In this document: positions 57,037 to 64,000 of the stretch, piece by piece
How positions within the stretch are numbered: position 1 is the first letter of the stretch
Layout: each line of letters starts with the position of its first letter
DNA from: Candidatus Eremiobacteraceae bacterium
GTDB taxonomy: Bacteria; Vulcanimicrobiota; Vulcanimicrobiia; Eremiobacterales; Eremiobacteraceae
Assembly (NCBI GenBank): GCA_035295225.1
Contig: DATGJI010000042.1
Span: 1-64,000 of the forward strand
Direction: 5' to 3'
DNA: 64,000 bases
Position numbers and translations under genes: made by a program
Notes under the pieces: generated by a model
Told to the model about the DNA's origin: nothing
Databases searched by the model: none
Seen by the model: only the letters and a program-made list of their open reading frames with translations

Positions 57037-57504
57037 ATGCACATCCATCGCACCGAACGGATCTGGCTCACCGCAGGCATCGTCACCCTTGTGATCTTCC
57101 TAGGGATCATCGGTGCCGCAGCGTTGACCGAGGGCATCGTTCCCGAAAATCACGTCCAGACAATCGATCCCACCAAGGTCGCGGAAACGCCGCCGTTCGA
57201 CAATCCTGGCGTGCACAAGCTTCCGAACGGCGCATTCGAGGTGGACATCATCGGCCGGATCTTCTCCTTCACGCCGAACAAGATCGTTCTGCCGGTCGGA
57301 GCGAACGTCACGTTCTATGCGACGAGCCCGGACGTCGTCCACGGATTCTTCATCGCCGATACCGACATCAACATGATGCTCGTTCCCGGCTGGGTGAGCA
57401 CCGCCAGTCATGTGTTCAAGAAATCGGGGTCGTACCTGCTGATGTGCAACGAGTACTGCGGCGCCGGTCATCACTTCATGTCGGCGACGATCGTGGTGCA
57501 GTGA
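57037..57504 (+). CDS. Cytochrome c oxidase subunit II (ba3 type)
   Basis: 155 residues. One N-terminal transmembrane helix (IWLTAGIVTLVIFLGIIGAA) anchors a periplasmic cupredoxin. CuA ligands are His102, Cys137, Glu139, Cys141, His145 and Met148 in CNEYCGAGHHFM. It receives electrons from cytochrome c or cupredoxin and passes them to subunit I. Stop and the next start overlap (TGATG). Confidence 0.94.
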   Translation: MHIHRTERIWLTAGIVTLVIFLGIIGAAALTEGIVPENHVQTIDPTKVAETPPFDNPGVHKLPNGAFEVDIIGRIFSFTPNKIVLPVGANVTFYATSPDVVHGFFIADTDINMMLVPGWVSTASHVFKKSGSYLLMCNEYCGAGHHFMSATIVVQ

Positions 57505-59129
57505 TGGTAACGATGATGCGACGGGAAAACCGGCTCGTGCTCGCACATGTCTATACGGCCACCGCAGCGCTCACACTCGGCGGGGTTTTTGGCCTGCTTC
57601 AGGCCCTCTCGCGCGCGCATTGGGCGCATGCGCCGGCATGGTTTGACTACTATCGCATGCTGACCGCGCATGGCGTTCTCATGGCGATCGTATTCACGAC
57701 CTTCTTCATCTGCGGCTTTGCGATGTTCGGCGTATATCGGGCCATGCCGCGAGAGCGGTCACTCACGCTTTCCTGGATCGCGTACGGAGTGATGCTCGCC
57801 GGCACGCTCGCCGCCTTTTGGGCGATCGTCACCGGCAACGCCACGGTGTTGTACACCTTCTATGCGCCGCTGAAGGCGCACCCTGCGTTCTACATCGGCA
57901 CGACCGTGCTGGTGATCGGCACCTGGCTCGTTCTTATCGACATCATCGCGAACATCATCGCGTGGCGGAAAGAGCACGTCGGGGAATTGCTCCCGCTCAT
58001 CGTTCACGGCATAGCTTGCACGTTTGCGATGTGGTTCATCGCCACGATCGGCGTCGCGATCGAGATGCTCTTCATGCTCATACCTTGGTCGCTGGGCTGG
58101 ACGCCGACCATCAACGTCATGCTCAGCCGGATGCTCTTCTGGTATTTCGGTCACCCTCTGGTCTACTTCTGGATCATGGGGGCATACTTGATCTGGTACA
58201 ACGTCGTGCCGAAATTCTACAACGGCACGGTTTTCAGTGACGCGCTCACCCGCCTGACCTTCATACTGCTCGTGTTGCTCTCCACGCCGGTCGGCATCCA
58301 TCATGAATTCACCGAGCCCGGTATTTCAGCCGGCTGGAAGTGGCTGCACACCATGACCACCTACGGCGTGATCGTTCCCTCGATCATGACCGCGTTTGCG
58401 ATCTTCGCCTCCTTCGAAATCGCGGCGCGCCGCAAAGGCAGACGCGGTTTCTTCGGCACTATCGCCGCGCTGCCGTGGTCGAAACCGTGGTTCACCGGTC
58501 CCGCCTTCGGCATGCTTCTCTTCATCTTCGGCGGATTCGGCGGCGTCGTCAACGCGTCGTACAGCATGGATGAGCTGGTCCACAACACGATGTGGATCGT
58601 CGGGCACTTCCACATCACCGTCGGTGGTCCGGTGGCACTGACGTTCATCGGCGCCGCGTACTGGCTCGTGCCGCGACTGACGGGGCGCAAACTCTGGGGC
58701 GAAAAGCTCGCGCTCGCGCAGACCTACTCGTGGTTCGTCGGCATGGCGATCATGTCCACGGCAATGCATTGGGCCGGTCTTTTGGGATCCCCGCGACGCA
58801 CGGCCGACGTGACGTATTTCGGCGCGGAAGCCGCGCGCCTCTGGATGCCAGAGACCATCGCGACCGCGGTGGGCGGCAGCATCCTCTTCCTCAGTATCCT
58901 CATGTTCGTCGCAGTCGCGATCGGAACGCTCTTCTCGCGCGAACGAGAGGAGATGGCGGTGGAGTTCGCGCCGGTCGACGAAGCAGCGATGCGCACGCCC
59001 GCCTCTCTCGACAAGGTCGCCACGTGGGCTGTCGTCGCAGTAGTCTTGGCCATACTCGCGTACGCCGGCCCCATGCACGAGCTGCTCTCGCAGCACATCT
59101 ATGGCGCCCCCGGAATGCGGACTTGGTAG
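57504..59129 (+). CDS. Cytochrome c oxidase subunit I (ba3 type)
   Basis: 541 residues, about 13 transmembrane helices. Haem and copper histidines are recognisable: TAHGVLMAIVFTTFFI (haem a), GHPLVYFWIMGAYLIW (CuB His and the Tyr that crosslinks it), TPVGIHHEFTEPG, and VGHFHITVGGPVAL. It reduces oxygen to water and pumps protons by the B-type (ba3) scheme, with one K-channel-like path. Such oxidases have high oxygen affinity. Confidence 0.95.
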   Translation: MVTMMRRENRLVLAHVYTATAALTLGGVFGLLQALSRAHWAHAPAWFDYYRMLTAHGVLMAIVFTTFFICGFAMFGVYRAMPRERSLTLSWIAYGVMLAGTLAAFWAIVTGNATVLYTFYAPLKAHPAFYIGTTVLVIGTWLVLIDIIANIIAWRKEHVGELLPLIVHGIACTFAMWFIATIGVAIEMLFMLIPWSLGWTPTINVMLSRMLFWYFGHPLVYFWIMGAYLIWYNVVPKFYNGTVFSDALTRLTFILLVLLSTPVGIHHEFTEPGISAGWKWLHTMTTYGVIVPSIMTAFAIFASFEIAARRKGRRGFFGTIAALPWSKPWFTGPAFGMLLFIFGGFGGVVNASYSMDELVHNTMWIVGHFHITVGGPVALTFIGAAYWLVPRLTGRKLWGEKLALAQTYSWFVGMAIMSTAMHWAGLLGSPRRTADVTYFGAEAARLWMPETIATAVGGSILFLSILMFVAVAIGTLFSREREEMAVEFAPVDEAAMRTPASLDKVATWAVVAVVLAILAYAGPMHELLSQHIYGAPGMRTW

Positions 59130-59236
59130 CGAGAGACCCGCACTGCGACATTTACCTCGATTCACAGAAACTTCATCGACTTTTCGCCCGTTAGAAAGGG
59201 CGGGATGCCACACTTCTCTATGGAGGTAGTCCAATC

Positions 59237-59596
59237 ATGAAACCCGTTCACAAGACATTTCTTGCGCTGACCCTAGCGGTTGCGGCTGCCATCGGCGCCG
59301 GAACCGTTTACGCGTCGGCGCATCCCCCGATCGACATCGTCGCGTCGAACTGGAAGTTCACGCCTTCGACCGTCACCGTGCCGCTCGGCGAAGCCACCAC
59401 CTTCCACTTGACGTCCAGCGGCGGCGTGCATGGGCTGAAGAGCGATGACCTCGGGATAGCCCAGACCACGATACAGCCCGGCAAATTCGTGGACGTCACG
59501 TTCACACCAAAAAAGGCCGGCACATACAAGATCCCATGTTCGGTCTTCTGCGGACCCGGCCACCCGAATATGGATCTCACGGTTGTCGTAAAATAG
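59237..59596 (+). CDS. Periplasmic cupredoxin with CuA-like ligand set
   Basis: 119 residues with a signal peptide (MKPVHKTFLALTLAVAAAIG). The core VASNWKFTPSTVTVPLGEAT and His65, Cys101, Cys105, His109 and Met112 give the C-x3-C-x3-H-x2-M arrangement of a CuA site. It lacks a membrane anchor and the Glu ligand position is Val. It could carry electrons to the oxidase. GGAGGT precedes the ATG. Confidence 0.88.
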   Translation: MKPVHKTFLALTLAVAAAIGAGTVYASAHPPIDIVASNWKFTPSTVTVPLGEATTFHLTSSGGVHGLKSDDLGIAQTTIQPGKFVDVTFTPKKAGTYKIPCSVFCGPGHPNMDLTVVVK

Positions 59597-59606
59597 GAGA
59601 ACGGTC

Positions 59607-60764
59607 ATGCGTAATAGCGGTCGAGTGGCGATTCTGCTCGCGGTGGTCATGGCGGCGAGCGTTGTCGTCGAAGCGATGCGACCGACGGCAGCCATGCCGC
59701 CATTCGCGCAGTCGTATGGGATAAACTGCGAGGTCTGTCATACGGCGGTTCCCGCGCTCAACGCCTACGGCCGCTACGTGCAGCGAACCGGGTACTCGTC
59801 ACTCGATGCCGCAACGATCCACCGAGCGAATCCTCTGTGGTTTGGGGAGAACGGGACGTACGACACGGCCGACGGCACGGCGCATCATAACATCCAAGCC
59901 GGCAATGCCGCGATCCACGCCGCCGGATATATCGGAGACGACTTCACATTCCATATCCACCAATGGATCTGGCAGAACAACGGGCCTGGGGGCACCGACA
60001 CGCTTTGGATCACATACAACAATTTATTGCATCGCGACGGGCATCTCTTTTTGGGCAAGATCGAAGCGCCGGGACCTTCGCCGTTCAGCCAGTTCTTCGA
60101 TCTCTCAGCGTTCGCGGCTCCGGAGATCACCGTCGGCGAGCACGCCTATCAAAATGACGGAAATCGATGGGGATCAAAGCTGGTCTATGTGAAGCCCACA
60201 TTCGTGGCGGAAGCCGCTTATCTCGCCAACAACGGCGACTTGAATACGGCAACCGACTTTTCGAACGACACGGACAAAACATTCCAATATCGCGTTGCGC
60301 TCGCGCGGCCGGACACGCCGCTGGAAGTGGGCGTCGTCGGCAATACAGGCGTGCTCCAAGTGTCGGACGGTCGCGCTGACAACTACAACTCTCAGATGCT
60401 CTACGCCCAACTCGATCCGCAGCACAACCTTCCCGGTCTGCTTGCGATGTATCAGCAGGGTCACGACAGCCATCCAGGCGCCGGGCTGCAAGCTGCCGCG
60501 AGTTCAGCGTATGCCGCCGAGCTATATGCCCCCTTCTTCAACGGACGGACTCTGCTGTCGGCGCGAAGCGAGATGACGAACGACGGCTTGGGGACGGTCG
60601 GCCACTCGCAGGCGATCAACGCGGAGTGGATGGTGTTCCGCGATGTCAACGACCGCCAGGCTCAGGGTTTGATGCTCAACGGCCAAGCCAGTATGGCGCC
60701 CGGATCATCGCCGACCTGGCAGATGCAGCTGTGGTGGGCGACCACGGTCGGCCGCTTGCGCTAG
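59607..60764 (+). CDS. Secreted single-haem c-type cytochrome with beta-rich body (possible outer-membrane cytochrome-porin)
   Basis: 385 residues. A signal region is followed by QSYGINCEVCHTAVPALNAY, one CxxCH haem site (Cys41, Cys44, His45), and then about 320 residues of short alternating amphipathic strands (DDFTFHIHQWIWQNN, DTLWITYNNLLHRDGHLFLG, PLEVGVVGNTGVLQV) with a final strand TWQMQLWWATTVGRLR, like an outer-membrane barrel. This resembles the plan of Cyc2-type cytochrome-porins used in iron oxidation, but I cannot confirm the relation. It is preceded by the cupredoxin and the ba3 oxidase. AGGAGA precedes the ATG. Confidence 0.75.
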   Translation: MRNSGRVAILLAVVMAASVVVEAMRPTAAMPPFAQSYGINCEVCHTAVPALNAYGRYVQRTGYSSLDAATIHRANPLWFGENGTYDTADGTAHHNIQAGNAAIHAAGYIGDDFTFHIHQWIWQNNGPGGTDTLWITYNNLLHRDGHLFLGKIEAPGPSPFSQFFDLSAFAAPEITVGEHAYQNDGNRWGSKLVYVKPTFVAEAAYLANNGDLNTATDFSNDTDKTFQYRVALARPDTPLEVGVVGNTGVLQVSDGRADNYNSQMLYAQLDPQHNLPGLLAMYQQGHDSHPGAGLQAAASSAYAAELYAPFFNGRTLLSARSEMTNDGLGTVGHSQAINAEWMVFRDVNDRQAQGLMLNGQASMAPGSSPTWQMQLWWATTVGRLR

Positions 60765-60773
60765 GAGGCGGTG

Positions 60774-61229
60774 ATGTTCAAAACGATACTCGCGGCTGTC
60801 GACGGATCGGAAGCTTCGAACGTAGCGCAGGATCTAGCGTTGCGGCTAGCCGCCGACCAGCACGCGACCGTGGTTTTCGTCCACGCAGTAGAACTGAGCA
60901 AGGTTGCGGCGTCCTTCGAGCCGTTCAGCGGTGCGAATGCTTCCTTAGCCATCGACGCGGCCTACGACGACGCGAAGGCAACGCTGCAGAGCGCGGAGGA
61001 AGCCGCCAAAGCGCTCCAAGTGCCCTGTTCGTCGAAGACGATCGAAGATGAGTGCGTCAACGCGATTCTTGATGGCGCGCGCGAGGCGCACGCCGACCTG
61101 ATCGTGATCGGAACGCACGGGCGGGGAGGTGTCGTCCGCGCTGTGCTCGGCAGTGTCGCCGAAGGAGTCGCGCGAAGGGCTACGACTCCCGTTCTGATCG
61201 CGCGCGCGGGAGCGTGGCATCATCCTTAA
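60774..61229 (+). CDS. Universal stress protein (UspA family)
   Basis: 151 residues. MFKTILAAVDGSEASNVAQD and the C-terminal ATP-binding GTHGRGGVVRAVLGSVAEGV (G-x2-G-x9-GS) mark an ATP-binding USP. AGGAGG lies 5 bases before the ATG at 60774, so this start is preferred to the adjacent GTG at 60771. It follows the cytochrome by 9 bases and likely belongs to the respiratory operon. Confidence 0.93.
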   Translation: MFKTILAAVDGSEASNVAQDLALRLAADQHATVVFVHAVELSKVAASFEPFSGANASLAIDAAYDDAKATLQSAEEAAKALQVPCSSKTIEDECVNAILDGAREAHADLIVIGTHGRGGVVRAVLGSVAEGVARRATTPVLIARAGAWHHP

Positions 61230-61317
61230 GGGAATCTGAAGGAACCGACGACCGGCGCACACGCGACATCAGGTCGCCTTGGAGGCACGCAGCCGAACGG
61301 TATCCTATAGTACGCGC

Positions 61318-62112
61318 ATGTCTGCGACAGACGGTCGATTTCGTCGCGGGTCGTTTTTCATGGCGGCGTTTGCGGCGTCAATGCTTCTCGTCTCTATCGG
61401 CCGCGCAAACGCGTCCTCGGATCCGGCCGCGTCGCCGACCCCTTTAACGTCTCCGCTGCCGGCTGCAAGCGACTCCGAACCGACGACGCCGGTTCGCGAG
61501 TGCGTTTACAAGGTCTCCTCGCTCTTGCGGCTCGATACGATTCAAGAATCCTACGGGAGCGGCGCGAACGCGGCGCTGCCCGGCGCAACCGGCTCGAGCG
61601 AGGATGACTGAACCGTCACGGTGGACGTGATGGGCAAGTTCCTTGATGGTGGGCTTGCGATAAGGATCATCGAGCGCTGGCGCGATGATCCCGTCGATCG
61701 TCTGTTCAAAGGAGCGGTCGCTTCGGACGGTACCGTAGCGTTTCCGCCAACGACGATCAACGCCGTATCGCGCGAACTGTTACCGTATTTTGCGACCGCG
61801 TTCGCCTCAGCGGGGCCGCTGATCGCCGGGAGTCATTGGACGGTGAAACAGACGGACGGGCAACTGGTGACGACGACCGACTATTCGGTGACGTCGGTCA
61901 ACGCCGACACAGCGACGATCGCGAAGAAGCAATCGAATGGCGCGATCGAGGGTGTCAGCGTCACCGGATCCGTGGTGTACGACGGCGGCTTACTGGTGCC
62001 GATCTCGGGTCAACTGCGCAAGCGCACAACCGCGATGGCAGCGGATGGACAAACGACAAGCACGCTCGATCTCCGCTTCGAACTCATTTCGGATTCGTTT
62101 CAGAAGCACTAG
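61318..62112 (+). pseudogene. Secreted protein interrupted by one in-frame UGA (codon 98)
   Basis: An ATG at 61318 opens a signal-peptide protein (FMAAFAASMLLVSIGRANAS) that meets a TGA at 61609-61611 after SSEDD. The same frame continues at once with TVTVDVMGKFLDGG and runs for 166 codons to the TAG at 62110. The two parts make one plausible 264-residue protein. The downstream part has no signal peptide and no ribosome-binding site. Options: a nonsense mutation (Trp TGG to TGA fits the context), a sequencing error, or UGA recoding. No good SECIS-like hairpin follows, so selenocysteine is the least likely. Confidence 0.7.
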
Positions 62113-62115
62113 GGC

Positions 62116-62151
62116 GGCGCCCTACGGGCGCCGGGCAAGCGAGGCTTGCCC
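62116..62151. repeat. Two adjacent hairpins (GGCGCCC and GGGCAAGC, repeat family B)
   Basis: GGCGCCC-TAC-GGGCGCC (62116-62132) then GGGCAAGC-GAG-GCTTGCCC (62133-62151), filling the gap between the UGA-interrupted gene and the convergent substrate-binding protein gene. They may act as the shared terminator. Confidence 0.85.
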
Positions 62152-62153
62152 TA

Positions 62154-63812
62154 CTACAGTTTCCACTGCCATGCGTTCCAGAACGGGCTCACGGCGTGGG
62201 CCGGCCGGTAGTTCTGGAGTGCCACCGTCGCCACGTCTTGACGCTGCTGGAACCAGAGCACGATTATCGGCAAATCCTCCGCGAGGATCTGCTGGACGCG
62301 GTCGTAATCCCGCTTGCGACCCGCGATGCGATAGTCCGCGATACCGGAGTTCTCCGCGGCATCGAGTTTGCGATCGCAGTAGTGATAGATATTCCAACCC
62401 GCAGGCGGCGCCATCGCGCACATGAACAGCTGAGACTCGTCTGGATCCACGCCGTTCGCCCAGTCTTCTATCGCCACGTCGAAGCGGCCGTTCTGCTCGA
62501 TGCCGCCGTTCGCCTTATCGTCGTATAACCGATCGGACGCGTAGTTCGTGATGGTCGCACGTACGCCGATGCGAAGCCACTCTCGCTGGATGTAGCGCTG
62601 TGCGTCCGAAATGGTCTGATCTCCGAGGGCTCCGACCATCTCGAGGTTCATGGGGATGCCGTTCTTGCGCCGGATGCCGCCCTTGCCGACGCGCCAACCT
62701 GCGGCGTCGAGCAGCCTCGCGGCCGCCGCCGGGTCGTACGGATCTGCCTTGAGAGCGTTGTCGTGCGCCCAGAAAAACGGCGGTTGATCGCTGTCCGCCG
62801 GAAAGTTGACGCCGTGCGTCACGTGTTCGACCAGGCCTTCACGGTCGATCGCATATGCGAGCGCGTGGCGAACGCGCGGATCGCGTAGTTGGGGGCGGCT
62901 AAGATTCAGACCGACGTCGGTCCAGCGCGTGAACGGGTAGAGATAGACGGTCGTGCCGCCGATCCCGTGCAGTTCGGGCTCTAGAGCCTGTGCGGCGTCT
63001 TCGTAGAAATCGATCTTCTGCGCTTTCAGCTGCTCCAGAATCTTCTCGTCGCTCGCGATGTACTGATAGTCGATCTCTTTGAGCCCGGGCGCGCCTCGCC
63101 AGTAGAGCGGATTTGCAGCGAGCTTGACCCGCCCGTCCGCATTTGACGTCACGCGGAACGGTCCGGTTCCGACGGGAATTTGATCGTACCCGATCTTGTT
63201 CAGATCCGCATACTTCGAGAGCAAGTGCTCGGGGAGAATGCAAAATGACGATGCGGACATGGAGAAGAAGGTCGCCACGAACGGCGCGTAGCGTCGCTTC
63301 AGATGCACGACCAGCGTATGAGCATTTGGGGCATCGATGCTTTTTATCTGATCGTACCCTTGGCGGCTGCCCGTGTCGTTGCGGGGATTCATAACCTGGC
63401 GCCACGAGAAGATGACGTCCTTTGCGGTGAACGGCGCTCCGTCTTGCCATACAACACCGGTACGCAAGTGATACATTATGGTGAGACCGTCACCGGTCAC
63501 TCCGCCGTTGTCGGGGGTCGGAACCGCGGTCGCAAGTTCCGGCACAAACTGATCTTGGTCGTTCCACAAGAACAAATAGCTGCCCCATAGCAGCGAAAGA
63601 TCGGTATCGATGACCTGTGTGCCGATCAACGGGTTGAGATTGTCGGGTTTCTGATCGCCGGCCATGCGAAGAAGGCCGTCGGTCGAGACGCGCGGTCTCG
63701 CAGATCCAATCGATGCTTCCGTGACGGCACTCGACGGCGTGCATGCGCTGAGTCCAACAGCCGCCGCCGCGAACAACGCGAAAGCCGCGGCGCGTCCGGG
63801 CCTGGCGATCAT
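62154..63812 (-). CDS. ABC-transporter peptide-binding lipoprotein (SBP_bac_5 family)
   Basis: 552 residues. Lipobox VGLSACTPSS. GDQKPDNLNPLIG, LRTGVVWQDGAPFTAKDVIF, VGTGPFRVTS and RHALAYAIDREGLV are hallmarks of family 5 oligopeptide/nickel-binding proteins. It would capture peptides in the periplasm for an ABC importer whose permease genes are outside the window. The start at 63812 keeps the lipobox; it overlaps the EAL gene stop by 4 bases (ATGA). Confidence 0.93.
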   Translation of the reverse strand: MIARPGRAAAFALFAAAAVGLSACTPSSAVTEASIGSARPRVSTDGLLRMAGDQKPDNLNPLIGTQVIDTDLSLLWGSYLFLWNDQDQFVPELATAVPTPDNGGVTGDGLTIMYHLRTGVVWQDGAPFTAKDVIFSWRQVMNPRNDTGSRQGYDQIKSIDAPNAHTLVVHLKRRYAPFVATFFSMSASSFCILPEHLLSKYADLNKIGYDQIPVGTGPFRVTSNADGRVKLAANPLYWRGAPGLKEIDYQYIASDEKILEQLKAQKIDFYEDAAQALEPELHGIGGTTVYLYPFTRWTDVGLNLSRPQLRDPRVRHALAYAIDREGLVEHVTHGVNFPADSDQPPFFWAHDNALKADPYDPAAAARLLDAAGWRVGKGGIRRKNGIPMNLEMVGALGDQTISDAQRYIQREWLRIGVRATITNYASDRLYDDKANGGIEQNGRFDVAIEDWANGVDPDESQLFMCAMAPPAGWNIYHYCDRKLDAAENSGIADYRIAGRKRDYDRVQQILAEDLPIIVLWFQQRQDVATVALQNYRPAHAVSPFWNAWQWKL

Positions 63813-64000
63813 GCTCCTTGTCGCGCTTCGAGCCGCCTGAATCGATCGAAGAGCGCAACGGTCTCGAGCGCCGGCACCGGCCGGCTGAAATAGTAGCCTT
63901 GCGCTTCGTCGCATCCCATTCGGCGGAGCTTCAACAATTGCGACTGCGTCTCGACGCCTTCTGCGACGACCCGCACTTGGAGGCTTCGAGCCAGCGTAAT
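63809..64000 (-). CDS. EAL-domain c-di-GMP phosphodiesterase, C-terminal end
   Basis: The last 63 codons of a protein that runs off the window. VRVVAEGVETQSQLLKLRRM and GCDEAQGYYFSRPVP are the conserved EAL end motifs (AEGVET and the QGYxxxxP signature). EAL enzymes hydrolyse the signal c-di-GMP. The domain order of the whole protein is not visible. It is followed by, and overlaps, the peptide-binding lipoprotein gene. Confidence 0.92.
   Translation of the reverse strand: MTLARSLQVRVVAEGVETQSQLLKLRRMGCDEAQGYYFSRPVPALETVALFDRFRRLEARQGA

Noticed and set aside
61609-61635. Selenocysteine site with a SECIS in the UGA-interrupted gene
   Set aside because: Only a 4-bp stem (CGTC/GACG) is present, beginning 2 bases after the UGA, too close and too weak for a bacterial SECIS; no redox motif nearby.

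Overview
This is 64 kb of GC-rich (by eye about 60%), densely packed bacterial chromosome. It carries a TonB-dependent receptor, many Sec-signal proteins and lipoproteins, and a candidate outer-membrane cytochrome, so the cell is probably diderm. It respires oxygen through a ba3-type oxidase and uses selenium, because SelD is itself encoded with an in-frame UGA. No housekeeping marker fixes the taxonomy. The mix (BNR-propeller proteins, GloVer repeats, modular LigD/Ku end joining, GGGGCCGAC-type palindromes) is what I would expect from an uncultivated soil lineage such as Candidatus Eremiobacterota, but that is inference only.

Layout. 1-5.4 kb: the start of a sarcosine/methyltryptophan oxidase-like flavoprotein, tRNA-Arg, a secreted protein, a proline dehydrogenase-DapA-family pair, two tiny coupled ORFs divergent from a CGNR regulator, and a secreted HD protein. 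5.4-19.4 kb: an amino-acid permease with a secreted S9 peptidase, two roughly 1,030-residue BNR-propeller paralogues, a serine/threonine dehydratase-like enzyme, a TonB receptor, DoxX and a 49-residue basic protein. Together these suggest scavenging of peptides and amino acids. 19.4-22 kb: ferritin-like protein, selenoprotein SelD, a palindromic repeat array seeded at the selD 3' end, tRNA-Gly. 22-33 kb: a long minus-strand block with a metallothionein-like protein, flavin monooxygenase, LigD phosphoesterase, LigD polymerase, Ku, a ligase fragment, topoisomerase IB and a separate ATP-dependent ligase. This is an end-joining system with its domains on separate genes, interrupted by a plus-strand aquaporin-pyrophosphatase pair.

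33-47 kb: a GloVer-repeat protein, an ArsR/AHSA1 pair with a leaderless-looking promoter, DUF892, cyclopropane synthase, secreted hydrolases and lipoproteins, and a response regulator and histidine kinase flanking a beta-lactamase-fold serine hydrolase. 47-51 kb: STAS and HATPase partner-switching proteins on either side of an Nramp-related transporter, plus small membrane proteins. 51-55 kb: an SRPBCC-phosphoketolase-acetate kinase operon, which gives ATP from sugar phosphates via acetyl phosphate. 55-61 kb: a two-component pair divergent from a ba3 oxidase cluster (subunits IIa, II, I), then a CuA-like cupredoxin, a single-haem cytochrome with a barrel-like body, and a universal stress protein. 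61-64 kb: a UGA-interrupted secreted protein, a peptide-binding lipoprotein and the end of an EAL protein.

The items most worth following up are selenoprotein SelD, the oxidase-cupredoxin-cytochrome/barrel locus, the second UGA-interrupted gene, the overlapping micro-ORFs at 3.6-3.85 kb, and the repeat arrays.
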